From an uncultured Gammaproteobacteria bacterium (lineage in GTDB: Bacteria > Pseudomonadota > Gammaproteobacteria > Pseudomonadales > Ketobacteraceae), in assembly GCA_913063125.1 (NCBI GenBank), contig CAJXZM010000035.1, positions 1-43,376 of the forward strand: a DNA stretch of 43,376 nt. Reading direction: 5' to 3'. The translations under genes and the position numbers were made by a program. Below are positions 1-9,807 of the stretch, piece after piece (position 1 is the first letter of the stretch; the number at the start of each line of letters is the position of its first letter). The notes beneath the pieces are model-generated. The model did no database searches and was not told the origin of the DNA. It saw only the letters and a list, made by a program, of their open reading frames with translations.

Positions 1-22
1 GCAGAGTAACGAGATGATTGAT

Positions 23-50
23 AGCCCAAACATGGGAACATGTTTGGGCT
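23..50. terminator. Hairpin terminator of a gene upstream of the window
   Basis: A perfect 12-bp inverted repeat (23-34 with 39-50) encloses a GGAA loop and is followed by GTTTCGT. It probably ends transcription of a gene lying left of the window. The T-tract is short, so terminator strength is uncertain. It also separates that gene from the TRAP permease. Confidence 0.6.
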
Positions 51-123
51 GTTTCGTATTTGGATTCTGTGACAGGTAGTCACCGTTGTTTTTTTGTTAA
101 GTTTTCCAGTCAGGTGTAATATT

Positions 124-2187
124 GTGAGTGAATTAGCGGTTGAGTCAAAACACCCCTTTGTTTCGTTAGTAACGGATCGGATACCCATTATGGTGATCCT
201 GACGTTATTGATATTTTTGATTTTTGCAAGAACAGGGGAAAGCCTTCACGGCCAGCTAACCAAAGTGGGTGAATCGCTTTGGCAGGATTACTTCTCTTTG
301 CGAGAGGATTTACCTACGCCCACTTGTAATAAAACACCGGATATCGATGCTCGATTAAATCAATTAGAAGCAGAGTCAGCCGCATCGGCGGATGATTTTG
401 ATTTGTTTGATGAAGGTTTTAACCGGGGTGCAGCACGGAAGTCTCTAGAGCAACAAAAGGTAGAATGTATTGCCTCTTATGAACAAGCTGAGTACTTTCA
501 AGGCAAGGTGACACCAGGCGTCAAAGTATTTCGGTATATAGAGCATAAGTTTGCACAGGCAAGTTTGTTTGCAACGGCTCAGCAGCAATTGTTTTTAGTT
601 ATATTATTGTTTGTTGCCGCATCGGTAACAACCCAAAAACATCATCACATAGCATTTCGCCCGATCGTTTCAGGTTTAGATTATCGCGTGTCAACGACGC
701 TTCAGCTTGTGGCTAATGGTGCGTTGATGTTCTCTGCTTGGGAGTTTCGGGGGGATTCATTTAACTCCTCCATCGCCGTCAGTAATGGTGAAATTATAAA
801 TGGTTTGGCGATAGGTACTACAATATTGGCGTTGGTGAGTTTTTATCAAGTCATTCGTCCGCCAAAAGGTTTGGAGCATGGTGGAAAGATTGGCCGAGCA
901 ATGTTGGCGGTGCCACTGTACACGTATGCGATGTTATTTTTTGCTGCAGTTACATATGGTGTGAAATTCCATATGTCAGGCTTGGCAATATACTTTAGTG
1001 CTTTTTTTGAAAGCGCAGGAACGTATCTTGATGTAGCGCTGTATTTATGGAGCGGTATGTTATTAAAGCAAACTCAGTTGGGCGAACGTGTATTTAGTCT
1101 ATTTACTCCATGGAAGCTGCCTCCAGAATTGTTGGCGTTTGTTGCGGTCGTTGTTATGGCGGTTCCAACGGCCTATACGGGTGCGTCATCTATTATTATT
1201 CTTGCTATGGGTACCGTTGTTTATCGTGAATTGCGCAAAGTTGGCACGCGTCGCCAGTTGGCCCTAGCTACAACGGCAATGAGCGGTAGTTCAGGTATTG
1301 TATTGCGCCCTTGTTTATTGGTTGTCATTATTTCAATCCTCAATAAAGAAGTGGTAACGGATGATTTATTCTTCTGGGGCGTTCGTGTCTTTATCTTGAC
1401 GGCATTAGTATTCTTCTTCTATGCATTGATCACCAAGCAGGAGCCGCTAAGGGTGGCGAAAGTTAGTGATGCATTGGCTCCATCTCTTGATAACTTTAAG
1501 TCACTACTTCCTTATATTGGTGTGTTTGTAGGCATGATGGTTTTATATGCGTTTGCATTGGATGCCTATATGGATCAGTTTTCTGCGCCTATTATGCTTC
1601 CTGTATTAATTTTGGCAGTCATTATTTACGAGCGTAAGGTTAGTACAGCAGAACCTATCTATCATGATCCAGAGCGGAAGGATGGTGTTAGAGCATCATT
1701 AACGAAGTCTATGGATGATGCGTCCATTCATATCGGTGCATTGTTAATGCTTATGTCGACGTTTATGATTATGACAGGTATGGGTGGAAAGACGGTTTCC
1801 GCTACGTTCTTAACAGACTTTAATACTGTCTGGGCTACTATGGGCGCATTAGTGGTGATGTTTGTGTTGATCGGTATGTTTGTTGAGTCTATGGCCGCAG
1901 TGGGGATGGTATCGTTAATGATTGCCCCTATCGCTTATCAGCAGGGTATAGATCCAATTCACTTCTGGATGACTTGTTTGGTTGCTTTGGAGCTAGGTTA
2001 TTTAAGTCCGCCAGTAGCATTAAGTCATATCTTTACACGTCAGGTGGTGGGTGAAAAAGAGTGTTTGCTAGCGGCAGAAGAAGGACACAATTTCTATTAT
2101 CGTCATGAGAAATATTTATTGCCGTTGATGGTTATGGGGACCACATTGATGATAGTGGCATTTGGGCCATTAATTTACGGCATCTAA
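124..2187 (+). CDS. TRAP transporter large permease subunit (DctM-like)
   Basis: Inner-membrane permease of a tripartite ATP-independent periplasmic (TRAP) transporter, which imports organic acids or related solutes using an ion gradient. The protein is almost entirely hydrophobic helices. Its C-terminal half carries the DctM-type pattern, including the stretch around GMFVESMAAVGM and the conserved ELGYLSPPVALS segment near the end. The N-terminal third (roughly residues 1-240) is an extra region with a soluble acidic loop and further helices, so it is longer than a simple DctM (about 430 residues) and may include the small-subunit function. I place the start at GTG 124, which has AGGTG about 9 nt upstream; the frame is open to a TTG at 94 that has no good ribosome site. 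No substrate-binding DctP gene follows; it may lie upstream. Confidence 0.85.
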   Translation: MSELAVESKHPFVSLVTDRIPIMVILTLLIFLIFARTGESLHGQLTKVGESLWQDYFSLREDLPTPTCNKTPDIDARLNQLEAESAASADDFDLFDEGFNRGAARKSLEQQKVECIASYEQAEYFQGKVTPGVKVFRYIEHKFAQASLFATAQQQLFLVILLFVAASVTTQKHHHIAFRPIVSGLDYRVSTTLQLVANGALMFSAWEFRGDSFNSSIAVSNGEIINGLAIGTTILALVSFYQVIRPPKGLEHGGKIGRAMLAVPLYTYAMLFFAAVTYGVKFHMSGLAIYFSAFFESAGTYLDVALYLWSGMLLKQTQLGERVFSLFTPWKLPPELLAFVAVVVMAVPTAYTGASSIIILAMGTVVYRELRKVGTRRQLALATTAMSGSSGIVLRPCLLVVIISILNKEVVTDDLFFWGVRVFILTALVFFFYALITKQEPLRVAKVSDALAPSLDNFKSLLPYIGVFVGMMVLYAFALDAYMDQFSAPIMLPVLILAVIIYERKVSTAEPIYHDPERKDGVRASLTKSMDDASIHIGALLMLMSTFMIMTGMGGKTVSATFLTDFNTVWATMGALVVMFVLIGMFVESMAAVGMVSLMIAPIAYQQGIDPIHFWMTCLVALELGYLSPPVALSHIFTRQVVGEKECLLAAEEGHNFYYRHEKYLLPLMVMGTTLMIVAFGPLIYGI

Positions 2188-2212
2188 ATCTAAGGGTTAT
2201 TAATAGAATAAC

Positions 2213-2251
2213 CACACAAAAAACAGCCCTTTAAGGGCTGTTTTTTGTGTG
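2213..2251. terminator. Bidirectional terminator between TRAP permease and chemosensory operon
   Basis: A perfect 19-bp inverted repeat with a one-base centre has a GC-rich core (CAGCCCTT/AAGGGCTG) flanked by A6 and T6 tracts. It therefore works as an intrinsic terminator on either strand. It sits between two convergent units, the permease ending at 2187 and the minus-strand operon ending at 2260. Confidence 0.9.
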
Positions 2252-2259
2252 GGAAAAGG

Positions 2260-2739
2260 TCATGAAGCATATAGGTGCTTCATATCGATGATGTACGTTG
2301 TTTTTTTACTTTCGCTTTTACTGCCACATTCACTAGCCCTGCCATTAGATTGAAATGCAGAGATAACACTGGACCAAAAAGGAAGTTTGCTTTGATGTTG
2401 GGGCGTAGAAAAAAGGTTAGAAAAATCGCTGTCGTTGACGCTATGTTTTTCTACGCTAGTGACCGCAAACGCGAGGTGCAGAATGCTTTCATCATCACCT
2501 GAAAATTTAACGATCATAATGTTATCAGAATCAGGGCTCGAAGAGTTCGTTTGATAATCAACTAATGGAATCAACTTGTTTCTCCACGAAATCAAATAAC
2601 AACAATGAGCTGGTGCTTGTGGAATCGATAGCCTAGGGGTGTTGTTAATCAATTCTGCTACCTGGTAAATCGAAATTGCGAGCGTATAACCACCATTGAG
2701 GTGTAATACCCAGCAATCAGTTGTTAGTGTAGTTCGCAT
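2260..2739 (-). CDS. Small CheW-like chemotaxis coupling protein
   Basis: A 159-residue protein without signal peptide or membrane segment, last gene of the chemosensory operon. It shows the CheW pattern: an early strand pair (VLHLNGGYTLAI), the stretch SWRNKLIPLVDYQ corresponding to the RG-x-x-(I/V)P-(V/L)-(V/I)-(D/N) coupling motif, and a later strand LHLAFAVTSVEKH. CheW folds bridge chemoreceptors and the CheA kinase. The usual RG before the P-(V/L) strand is replaced by RN, and the sequence is divergent, so it may be a ChpC-like accessory coupler. Its first 16 bases overlap the end of the preceding gene, which suggests translational coupling. Confidence 0.6.
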   Translation of the reverse strand: MRTTLTTDCWVLHLNGGYTLAISIYQVAELINNTPRLSIPQAPAHCCYLISWRNKLIPLVDYQTNSSSPDSDNIMIVKFSGDDESILHLAFAVTSVEKHSVNDSDFSNLFSTPQHQSKLPFWSSVISAFQSNGRASECGSKSESKKTTYIIDMKHLYAS

Positions 2740-3242
2740 GATAAATCCTCAAGCCTTGGAATTGCTTCTAAATGCGGTTGAAGAAACTTGGCCAAATGAT
2801 CTGCATCGGTAACACTATGGATAGTATTGTCATTGTAATAAGTTCCCATAATAGGGGATTGCTGGGTATGCATAATGGTTGGTAGTTGCAGTAGAGCCTT
2901 AGGATCGCATTGAATGGAGGTAACCTGATCACAGGTTAATGCAAAGCGATATCGTGGGTTAGTAGGGTTAATACATGCTGCAAATCGATAGTCTGTAGAG
3001 CACTGTGTGCTTGTTACATTGCGAGTGACCGTTAGGTCCGTTGTAAAACAAACAATTGGCCACACCAAATTGTGTGCCATTAATGACGTTGAGGTGGTTT
3101 CATTAATGAGTACATCTTCAATAGACGAGGTGAGTTCTACGGTAATAACATTTCCATGAGGAAGAAGTAACAATAGCCCCTCGTGTGCCCCCTGTTTATG
3201 AATAGTAATGCAGGCTAAACGGATACTTTCAGTGGTTTTCAT
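2724..3242 (-). CDS. Divergent CheW-like / ChpC-like protein
   Basis: A 172-residue soluble protein between the CheA-like kinase gene (17 bp away) and the small CheW-like gene, which it overlaps. I see no strong motif. The predicted beta-strand spacing, with short hydrophobic strands such as GLLLLLPHGNVITVEL, IVCFTTDLTV and YRFALTCDQVTSIQ, fits a degenerate CheW-like fold. In the Pseudomonas pil-chp cluster a CheW-like chpC follows chpA, so position supports the same role. The function is an inference from context. Confidence 0.45.
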   Translation of the reverse strand: MKTTESIRLACITIHKQGAHEGLLLLLPHGNVITVELTSSIEDVLINETTSTSLMAHNLVWPIVCFTTDLTVTRNVTSTQCSTDYRFAACINPTNPRYRFALTCDQVTSIQCDPKALLQLPTIMHTQQSPIMGTYYNDNTIHSVTDADHLAKFLQPHLEAIPRLEDLSCELH

Positions 3243-3259
3243 GGCTGGCTCCAGGTGGC

Positions 3260-6200
3260 TTATTGCAATGTGTTTTCTTGGGGTATTAAACGGCCCACCA
3301 AATCAAGTAATTGAGATTCGGTGTAGGGTTTTGTTAAATAATGATCGACGCCACTTTGTGCTGCGAGTTGACGGTGCTTTTGAGTCGAGCGTGACGTGAT
3401 CATGACAACAGGTATATGTTTTAGCGCGGTGGATTTTTTGACGTAAGATGTAAGCTCTAAACCGTTCATACGCGGCATCTCCATATCCGATAAAATGATA
3501 TCTGGAGCATTCTGCTTGCATAGCTCAACGGCATGTACCCCGTCTTGGGCAATGAGGGTGTCGTACCCCATATCATTGATAAGTTGCTCTAAAGAGCGTC
3601 TCACACTCAACGAGTCATCGACAATCATTACGGTGGGTTTATCGGGTGTTGGTTGCTGTGGAGTGAAGACGTCTTTGTTGTTACTGGCGTTATAGTTGAC
3701 GCTAGTAGCTGCGCTGGGCGTGATTTCAATAAGTTCAGCGATGTCCAATACTGATATAAGGGTGCCATCTGCAATGATTGCAACACCGTTAACACCATGA
3801 GTCTTATTAATATAATTTCCCATTGGTTTTATAATGATTTCTTGATTGCTCTGGATACTATCAACTGCCAACGCATATGTTGTATTGTTTACGTCTATCA
3901 ATACTATTGGAAGATTGTTGACGGTAATGTGTTGTTTATTTAAGTTGTGCTTGCCTAGTAATAGGTCTGCGATAGTAATTAACGGATACGTAATGTCGTT
4001 GTATTTGTATCCAGTCTCCAACCCGTAATCTACAACTTTACCTGAATGTGGTGCTAAAAGCTGTTGTAGTGAATGGCTAGGTAGCGCATATCGCTCGTAG
4101 TTTAACGAGATAATAATGGCATGGGTCGATAAGTGGGAAAGTGGAACGGTTACTTTAATGGATGTGCCAGTATCAATTTCACTCTCAATGTCAATTTTGC
4201 CATTGAGCTTCTTGATGTTGTCATTGACTGCGTCTAGTCCAACACCCCTGCCTGAAATTTGATTGGCGCTATCTTTGGTTGAAAAGCCGGAAGTGAGTAA
4301 AAGTTCGATACAATGTTTTCTGTCGATTACTTGGTCTACGGAGACTAAGCCTTTTTTTAAAGCAGCGGTATAAACGTTAGCAGGATTTATCCCCTGGCCA
4401 TCATCTTTACATTGAATATGAATATGGTTTCCTGATTGACTGAACACGATCGAAATATTGCCCCTATCAGATTTATCTAAATCACTTCTACGCTCCGGCG
4501 ATTCAATGCCATGATCAATGGCGTTGCGTATGATGTGCATCAGTGGGTCGGTTAATTGAGAAAGTACTTCTTCATCAATGGATAGCCCATTGTCAATAAT
4601 GGTTAGTTGAACACTCTTTTGTGTTATTCGCGCAGCATGTCTCATGCAGCGCTGTAGGCGAGAGCTGATAGACGTAACGGAAACCATTTTGGTGGATTTT
4701 GTTAAGTGCTGAAGGTCCTTGTTAAGCCTCATATGTTTTACAAATAGATGGTCTAGGTGTAAAAGGTTGTCTCTCATTTCAATATTTAATTCGCGACTAT
4801 CAATAACGGTTTCTATAAAACTGTGCACGGTTCCGTGTATTTCACTATATTGATCGAGTTCAAGAGAGTCAAAGTTACTTTTAGATGGTGTGCTTTCAAT
4901 AACATTGCGTTTTTTCGAAGACGACAAGGCCTTGATGTCTATTATTTTTTCTAATTCAAATCGATGTTCCTGAATTTTTTCATCTTGAATGCTTTGATTG
5001 TTCGCATTATCCATCATTGATTTTACTTGTTCTCTTGTTTGGATAAGCGATATTGTTATTTCCTCGACCATTTCAAACAATGACTCAATGGTTTGGGTAG
5101 GTACTTGAATGAAATTTTCGTGTTTGTTTTCAGTTGTTACTGGATTTTCTGTTTCTCCTGATAATATTTTGACGTCTAACGTATCGTTACTATTGCTACT
5201 ATCGATGTCGTGATGGGTTTCGTTTTTGTTAGGATTATTAATAGTATCAATAAGTTGTTGCAGTAATTCTAGAGCGTTTATGGGCTCTACTCCGTTCCCC
5301 ATTAAGTATTCGATCATCGATTCGATACAGTCTGCTGATTGTTGATACAAATCAAGCAACGGGGGGGTAGGCGGGGCCCCCTTCAATCGTAATAATTCCA
5401 ATGCCTCCTCCAAATAATGAGCCATGTTGGCAATGCCGAATAACTCGACAATATTAGCAGAGCCCTTAATTGCATGAGTGAGACGCTGGGATTTTTCAAT
5501 AATTTCAATGGTATTGTGGGCGCTATTTTTCTCCATAAATGAAGCGATACATGTGCTCAAGGAGGATGCCTGTTGAGGTGAGTCGTGGAAAAATGCAGAA
5601 AATAGCTCAGAATGAATATCTTTAGATAGTACGAGTGAAACGTCATCTTTCGATGCATGAATCTTTTTTTCTTCTATCTCTTCTTCCCAGGTCGGAGTGT
5701 CGTTATCACTGAGAAGAATGATAAGTTGATGCGAGTCATCTTCTTCATTCTTTATTGGCCATTCTTTATGCTCGAACAGCGTGACAATATCTAAAATATT
5801 CTCTGTATCTCCCATATTCGATAGAAGTTTAATTATTAGAGAAGGGATAGGGTTGAAGAGTTCAAAATATATTTGTTTTAGATTTTCATTGTCAGGATTG
5901 ATAGCTAGTATGTTCTTTTCGACAAAATCACATATATGGATAACTCCGTTCATGCCCAGTATTTCAGCAGTATCATGTATTCTGGCGATAAAACTTAGGT
6001 ACTTTTCTACATGCTTGTCGACGTCTTCACTTGATGCCGTTAGGACGTTAGCTATGCTGTCGTCTAACTTTTTCTCCATCTCGTTAAGTTCATTGATGAA
6101 GAGATAGATGGGGTCATTCGCTGGGGTAGATAGAGGAATATCAATGACGTGCTGTGTATTCTCGGCGTTATTCTCATTCTCAGTGTTGGTGAAATCAGTG

Positions 6201-6601
6201 AGGGAGAGCGTTGTATCGTCAGTTATGAGGGATTTAAGAAAATGTTCTTTGGTTTCCTTTGGGAAAATAGTCGTTAAGTTTATAGCGAATTCTGGGTTTT
6301 TTGGTGATCTTATATAGGAAATAAGATTCTTGCTCCAGGTATTTAGCTCTTGGGTTTTCTGTAGGGATAGAATTGAATTGTCATCCTGCTGATCGAAAAA
6401 ATTGTCACTGTAGGCTTTACATATTTCTCCTAATGTCTGTAAGTCAACAATTTCTGCGGCCATCGCTAAATCATCAAAAGAGTCTCGGCAGCTTTTGATG
6501 TCGATGGAAATATCGTTGTCGTTAAATGATGATAAATTAAGATCATCAAGCGCAGAGGTGACAATTTCATTGAACACCTCCAATTGTTCGGCGCTTGGCA
6601 T
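3260..6601 (-). CDS. ChpA/PilL-like CheA hybrid histidine kinase
   Basis: A 1113-residue cytoplasmic kinase of a Pil-Chp type chemosensory system. In order: an N-terminal helical region probably holding degenerate Hpt domains (1-300); a clear Hpt domain around 330-430 with the phospho-accepting His376 in HAIKGSAN; a low-complexity linker; dimerisation helices (about 500-690); a HATPase domain with the N-box HIIRNAIDHGIE (689-700), DDGQGI and GRGVGLDAV; a CheW-like domain (about 820-960); and a C-terminal receiver (about 990-1105) with DD doublet, Asp1039 in LSDMEMP and Lys1091 in KPY. Pseudomonas ChpA is more than twice as long with many Hpt-type domains, so this is a compact form. It follows the chemoreceptor gene by 13 bp. 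Confidence 0.9.
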   Translation of the reverse strand: MPSAEQLEVFNEIVTSALDDLNLSSFNDNDISIDIKSCRDSFDDLAMAAEIVDLQTLGEICKAYSDNFFDQQDDNSILSLQKTQELNTWSKNLISYIRSPKNPEFAINLTTIFPKETKEHFLKSLITDDTTLSLTDFTNTENENNAENTQHVIDIPLSTPANDPIYLFINELNEMEKKLDDSIANVLTASSEDVDKHVEKYLSFIARIHDTAEILGMNGVIHICDFVEKNILAINPDNENLKQIYFELFNPIPSLIIKLLSNMGDTENILDIVTLFEHKEWPIKNEEDDSHQLIILLSDNDTPTWEEEIEEKKIHASKDDVSLVLSKDIHSELFSAFFHDSPQQASSLSTCIASFMEKNSAHNTIEIIEKSQRLTHAIKGSANIVELFGIANMAHYLEEALELLRLKGAPPTPPLLDLYQQSADCIESMIEYLMGNGVEPINALELLQQLIDTINNPNKNETHHDIDSSNSNDTLDVKILSGETENPVTTENKHENFIQVPTQTIESLFEMVEEITISLIQTREQVKSMMDNANNQSIQDEKIQEHRFELEKIIDIKALSSSKKRNVIESTPSKSNFDSLELDQYSEIHGTVHSFIETVIDSRELNIEMRDNLLHLDHLFVKHMRLNKDLQHLTKSTKMVSVTSISSRLQRCMRHAARITQKSVQLTIIDNGLSIDEEVLSQLTDPLMHIIRNAIDHGIESPERRSDLDKSDRGNISIVFSQSGNHIHIQCKDDGQGINPANVYTAALKKGLVSVDQVIDRKHCIELLLTSGFSTKDSANQISGRGVGLDAVNDNIKKLNGKIDIESEIDTGTSIKVTVPLSHLSTHAIIISLNYERYALPSHSLQQLLAPHSGKVVDYGLETGYKYNDITYPLITIADLLLGKHNLNKQHITVNNLPIVLIDVNNTTYALAVDSIQSNQEIIIKPMGNYINKTHGVNGVAIIADGTLISVLDIAELIEITPSAATSVNYNASNNKDVFTPQQPTPDKPTVMIVDDSLSVRRSLEQLINDMGYDTLIAQDGVHAVELCKQNAPDIILSDMEMPRMNGLELTSYVKKSTALKHIPVVMITSRSTQKHRQLAAQSGVDHYLTKPYTESQLLDLVGRLIPQENTLQ

Positions 6602-6614
6602 GACGTTCTCCTAT

Positions 6615-8459
6615 TTATGACGCTTTTTTGTCATCGTTTACGGACAATACGCTGCTGGGTAATGTAAACGTATTAACGGATTTTAGTAAACTATTGGATA
6701 ATGCTACAAGGCGTAACGTGTCATTACTTTGTTGCTTAAGTTCAACGTCGGTTTCTTGTGTTTTTTCTTGGATACTGTGTGCTTCCGATTTTAGGCGTTC
6801 ATTAATTTTTGCTTGATTTATTGAGCGCTCTGCAACTTTAGCCACAGCTGTGGCCAAGTCGTTGGTTTTCTTTTGCGTTTCTCGCATCCTATGACCCGCT
6901 TGTTCCGCTCGATCAGAACCCTCTACAACTTGGCTGATGGTTTGATTCATTGTGTCCATCGTTTCTGATGTTTCATTTTGAATATTGCTAACCAAGGCGG
7001 CTATTTGTGAAGTAGCGTTGCGTGAGCTTTCTGCTAAACGTTGTACCTCATCTGCTACAACTGCAAAACCACGTCCGGCTTCACCAGCCGCTGCAGCATG
7101 CATGCTCGCATTCAGCGCCAATATATGGGTACGTTCTGCAATATTATTGATTAAGTCCACGATACCGCTAATTTCTTGAGAACGTTCCCCAAGGCGTTTA
7201 ATTCGTTTTTCAGTCTCACTGATGGTTTCACGTATTTCATCCATTCCCGAAGCCGTTCTTGTCACCGCATCAAATGCCTCATCGGTTGATTCTGATGCGT
7301 TCTCAGCCATTTCATTGCAATTCATACAGAGTTTGGCAATCGCATTCATGGTTTTTGACGCATTTTCTAAGCGTTCGATGGTGGTCTGTACCATCGAACG
7401 TTCTTCCTCTGCGACCAATGTGACTTTATCTCCTTGAGATTTTACGCTGGAGGCATTCCTTTCAACATTCTCAGCAATATGATGGATTTCACCAAGGACC
7501 TTTGCTGTTTCAGAGGACACAAGATTCATTGCATCTGCAACGGGTCCGGTAATGTCTTCACTAACAGGGATTGTTACGGTTAAGTCTTTATCGCTGAGCT
7601 GAGATGTCGCTTCTAACAAACGAATGATAGAGTTGTTTAATATGTCATTTTCTTTTTCAGTTTCTACCAGTGTTCTTACCTTATCATCGAGTAGATTGTC
7701 CAGGGCACGTGATAAGGTTGACAGCTCATCAGTGCCTTCTAGACCTGTTCTGGCATCGTAATCACCATTAGCAATACTTCTAACCGTTGTCGCAATCTTT
7801 GTTACTGGATTAGTGATTGAGTGACGGATAGATATACCTAACACTACCGAGGTGACAATACCAAAGGCGACAAACGCTATGCTAAGAATAATGAATATAA
7901 GTTGGAGTGTTCTAAATGCTATGTAACTGGCTTCGGCGATTGTGCGTTGTTTCTCGATAGACTGTTGAAGTGTGGCACCTAGTGGGGTAACCAGTAAATC
8001 GAAATCATTTAACATAAACAAGGATAACTTAGCGCTGTTTTGACTTTCACCCAAGCGTAATATTTCATCAATAGCTTGCCGAAAATCACTTAGACTAGAT
8101 TGGTATTGACTAATGACTTGTTGCTTTTCTGTATCATTCAGCGTGTTTATAAATGAATTCCACTGATTTTCAAAAGAAGCGATATTCTTATTAATCAATT
8201 TATTGGTATCAATCCAGGTTAATGTTCCTCGGCTAAGGTTGTTGATGGGTTCGATGAAGTCTTGATTCATTTTATTGTATATTTGACTGAGATATACACT
8301 GCGTTCAATATCACTATTGAGTTTTTCGGTTGTTACGGACGCAGATCCCAAGCCAAGAACCATTAATATTCCGGATAGTCCTAGTATGGATGTCATTACT
8401 GCGATTAGTATAAAAAGTCGTTTTCCAATATTTATATTACTGAAATAGGTCGAAAACAT
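6615..8459 (-). CDS. PilJ-like methyl-accepting chemotaxis protein
   Basis: Inner-membrane chemoreceptor of 614 residues. TM1 is about 13-37, a periplasmic helical sensor domain spans about 40-180, TM2 is about 184-210, then come HAMP (211-263), a PilJ-type second linker (LSDKDLTVTIPVSEDITG, 288-305) and the long signalling coiled coil. The hairpin tip ALNASMHAAAAGEAGRGFAV (about 448-467) and the following EVQRLAESS are the near-invariant kinase-contact region. The PilJ-type linker and the neighbours place it in the Pil-Chp class. The periplasmic binding protein gene directly upstream could supply a ligand-bound partner for its sensor domain. Confidence 0.9.
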   Translation of the reverse strand: MFSTYFSNINIGKRLFILIAVMTSILGLSGILMVLGLGSASVTTEKLNSDIERSVYLSQIYNKMNQDFIEPINNLSRGTLTWIDTNKLINKNIASFENQWNSFINTLNDTEKQQVISQYQSSLSDFRQAIDEILRLGESQNSAKLSLFMLNDFDLLVTPLGATLQQSIEKQRTIAEASYIAFRTLQLIFIILSIAFVAFGIVTSVVLGISIRHSITNPVTKIATTVRSIANGDYDARTGLEGTDELSTLSRALDNLLDDKVRTLVETEKENDILNNSIIRLLEATSQLSDKDLTVTIPVSEDITGPVADAMNLVSSETAKVLGEIHHIAENVERNASSVKSQGDKVTLVAEEERSMVQTTIERLENASKTMNAIAKLCMNCNEMAENASESTDEAFDAVTRTASGMDEIRETISETEKRIKRLGERSQEISGIVDLINNIAERTHILALNASMHAAAAGEAGRGFAVVADEVQRLAESSRNATSQIAALVSNIQNETSETMDTMNQTISQVVEGSDRAEQAGHRMRETQKKTNDLATAVAKVAERSINQAKINERLKSEAHSIQEKTQETDVELKQQSNDTLRLVALSNSLLKSVNTFTLPSSVLSVNDDKKAS

Positions 8460-8511
8460 GGTAGATAACCTTCTGTTTGTGTATATGAATGATATTTTTT
8501 AGAGTTAAAAT

Positions 8512-9753
8512 TCAAATTATTTTCTTCCAGGTGTTTTTATCTAGAGTGGAATATTCGCCATCTTTGTAATAAATCATAGTTACGAGTTTTGAACCTTGAT
8601 TGCTACCCCTAAAATTCAACTTAACACCACCCAAATCAAATCGCTTGCCGTCAATAGCAGAAAGAAACTTGTTTCTCGTTATTTCACCCTGAATATTGTT
8701 TAAAGCGCTTAGCAACATTTTCCCTACTAAAAAACCTTCCAAAGAAACATAGCCGTAGTCTTCTTTAAGTTTCTTTCTGGCTTCTTGTAAAATAGGTAAA
8801 TCGTCATCCAAATTGGGGACGACCTGGCTCATGACAACGCCTTCGGTTACCCCGAATTCTGATAATACTGACTTTAGATTTTCGGCACCGGTAAATGATA
8901 CTGCGCTAACGATCCACGGGTCGCCTTTATAACGCGAATATCCAGCAAACCTACCAATAGCATTATAAGTACCAACGGAGACAACTAACTTGCATGTTAC
9001 GTTTTGTGTTCGTTCCCAGCGTTTTAGGGATTCATAACCTGATTTAGAATTTAGTGTATTACGCTGATATACACCAACGGGACCGATGTCATTCCTTTGG
9101 GGGTTTTCACCATCCATGGATAATAATTGATCCAGTAGCTTAATTATCTTTCTTGCGCCGCGCTTATTGGCTATGGCTTTTTTTATACCTTCTACACCAG
9201 ACATGCCGTAACCATCATTTTGTACATAGGCACATATCTCTCTAGGGTCGACGCCTGAATCCAAGGCTGAATTAATTACCGCGGCAGTTTCTTGTATATA
9301 GCTGGCTCGAAAATTAACAACATCACCAACACCTGGACGTAAAATTCCGGCACCGGTAAAAAATCCAACAGCTGGTGTACTGCTTTCAGCGAGTAGAGGT
9401 AATGATACTTTTGCGGTAGGAGTCCCTACATTACCAAGCATAATAAAGATGCCGTCATCAATTAGTTTTTCTGTGGCTTTGATGGTGAGTGATGGCGAAT
9501 AGGAATCGTTCTGAGTAATAAACTCGATACGTTTTCCATGAGTTTTTTCTCCCTGAATTGCTGCTAATATGCCCTTTCTCATGTTTAATCCAAGGCCTTT
9601 TGATTGACCTTCAAAGTCCATTACACCACCGATACGAATGGTTTTTTCGGTGATGCCAACTTCTTGGGTATTTCCTGATAGAGGAATGCTAAGCATACAA
9701 AAGAGACTAACGTAAAATACAGGGTTCTTTATAATACGAGTGATGTATCGCAT
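8512..9753 (-). CDS. Periplasmic ligand-binding protein (Peripla_BP_6, amino-acid/urea type)
   Basis: A secreted substrate-binding protein of the branched-chain amino acid/amide family (LivJ/UrtA-like). An N-terminal signal peptide (RIIKNPVFYVSLFCMLSIPL) is followed by the family start ITEKTIRIGGVMDFEG, then a two-lobe type I binding fold with VMLGNVGTPTA-like segments (here IMLGNVGTPTAKVSLPLL) and a late YVSLEGFLVGKML. I chose the ATG at 9753 (GGA about 8 nt upstream); the frame extends six codons to another ATG at 9771. No ABC permease or ATPase gene is adjacent. It lies instead between the PilI-like and PilJ-like genes of the chemosensory operon, so a sensory rather than transport role is likely. 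Confidence 0.85.
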   Translation of the reverse strand: MRYITRIIKNPVFYVSLFCMLSIPLSGNTQEVGITEKTIRIGGVMDFEGQSKGLGLNMRKGILAAIQGEKTHGKRIEFITQNDSYSPSLTIKATEKLIDDGIFIMLGNVGTPTAKVSLPLLAESSTPAVGFFTGAGILRPGVGDVVNFRASYIQETAAVINSALDSGVDPREICAYVQNDGYGMSGVEGIKKAIANKRGARKIIKLLDQLLSMDGENPQRNDIGPVGVYQRNTLNSKSGYESLKRWERTQNVTCKLVVSVGTYNAIGRFAGYSRYKGDPWIVSAVSFTGAENLKSVLSEFGVTEGVVMSQVVPNLDDDLPILQEARKKLKEDYGYVSLEGFLVGKMLLSALNNIQGEITRNKFLSAIDGKRFDLGGVKLNFRGSNQGSKLVTMIYYKDGEYSTLDKNTWKKII

Positions 9754-9807
9754 AATTATTGTCCAATGCATATTGATTAATTTGACTGGTTTGTGGGGCC
9801 ACCAGGC

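Noticed and set aside
5781..6317. Plus-strand open frames inside the ChpA-like gene, and similar antisense frames in the macroglobulin gene.
   Set aside because: They mirror the coding frames of strongly supported genes and show no domains of their own.
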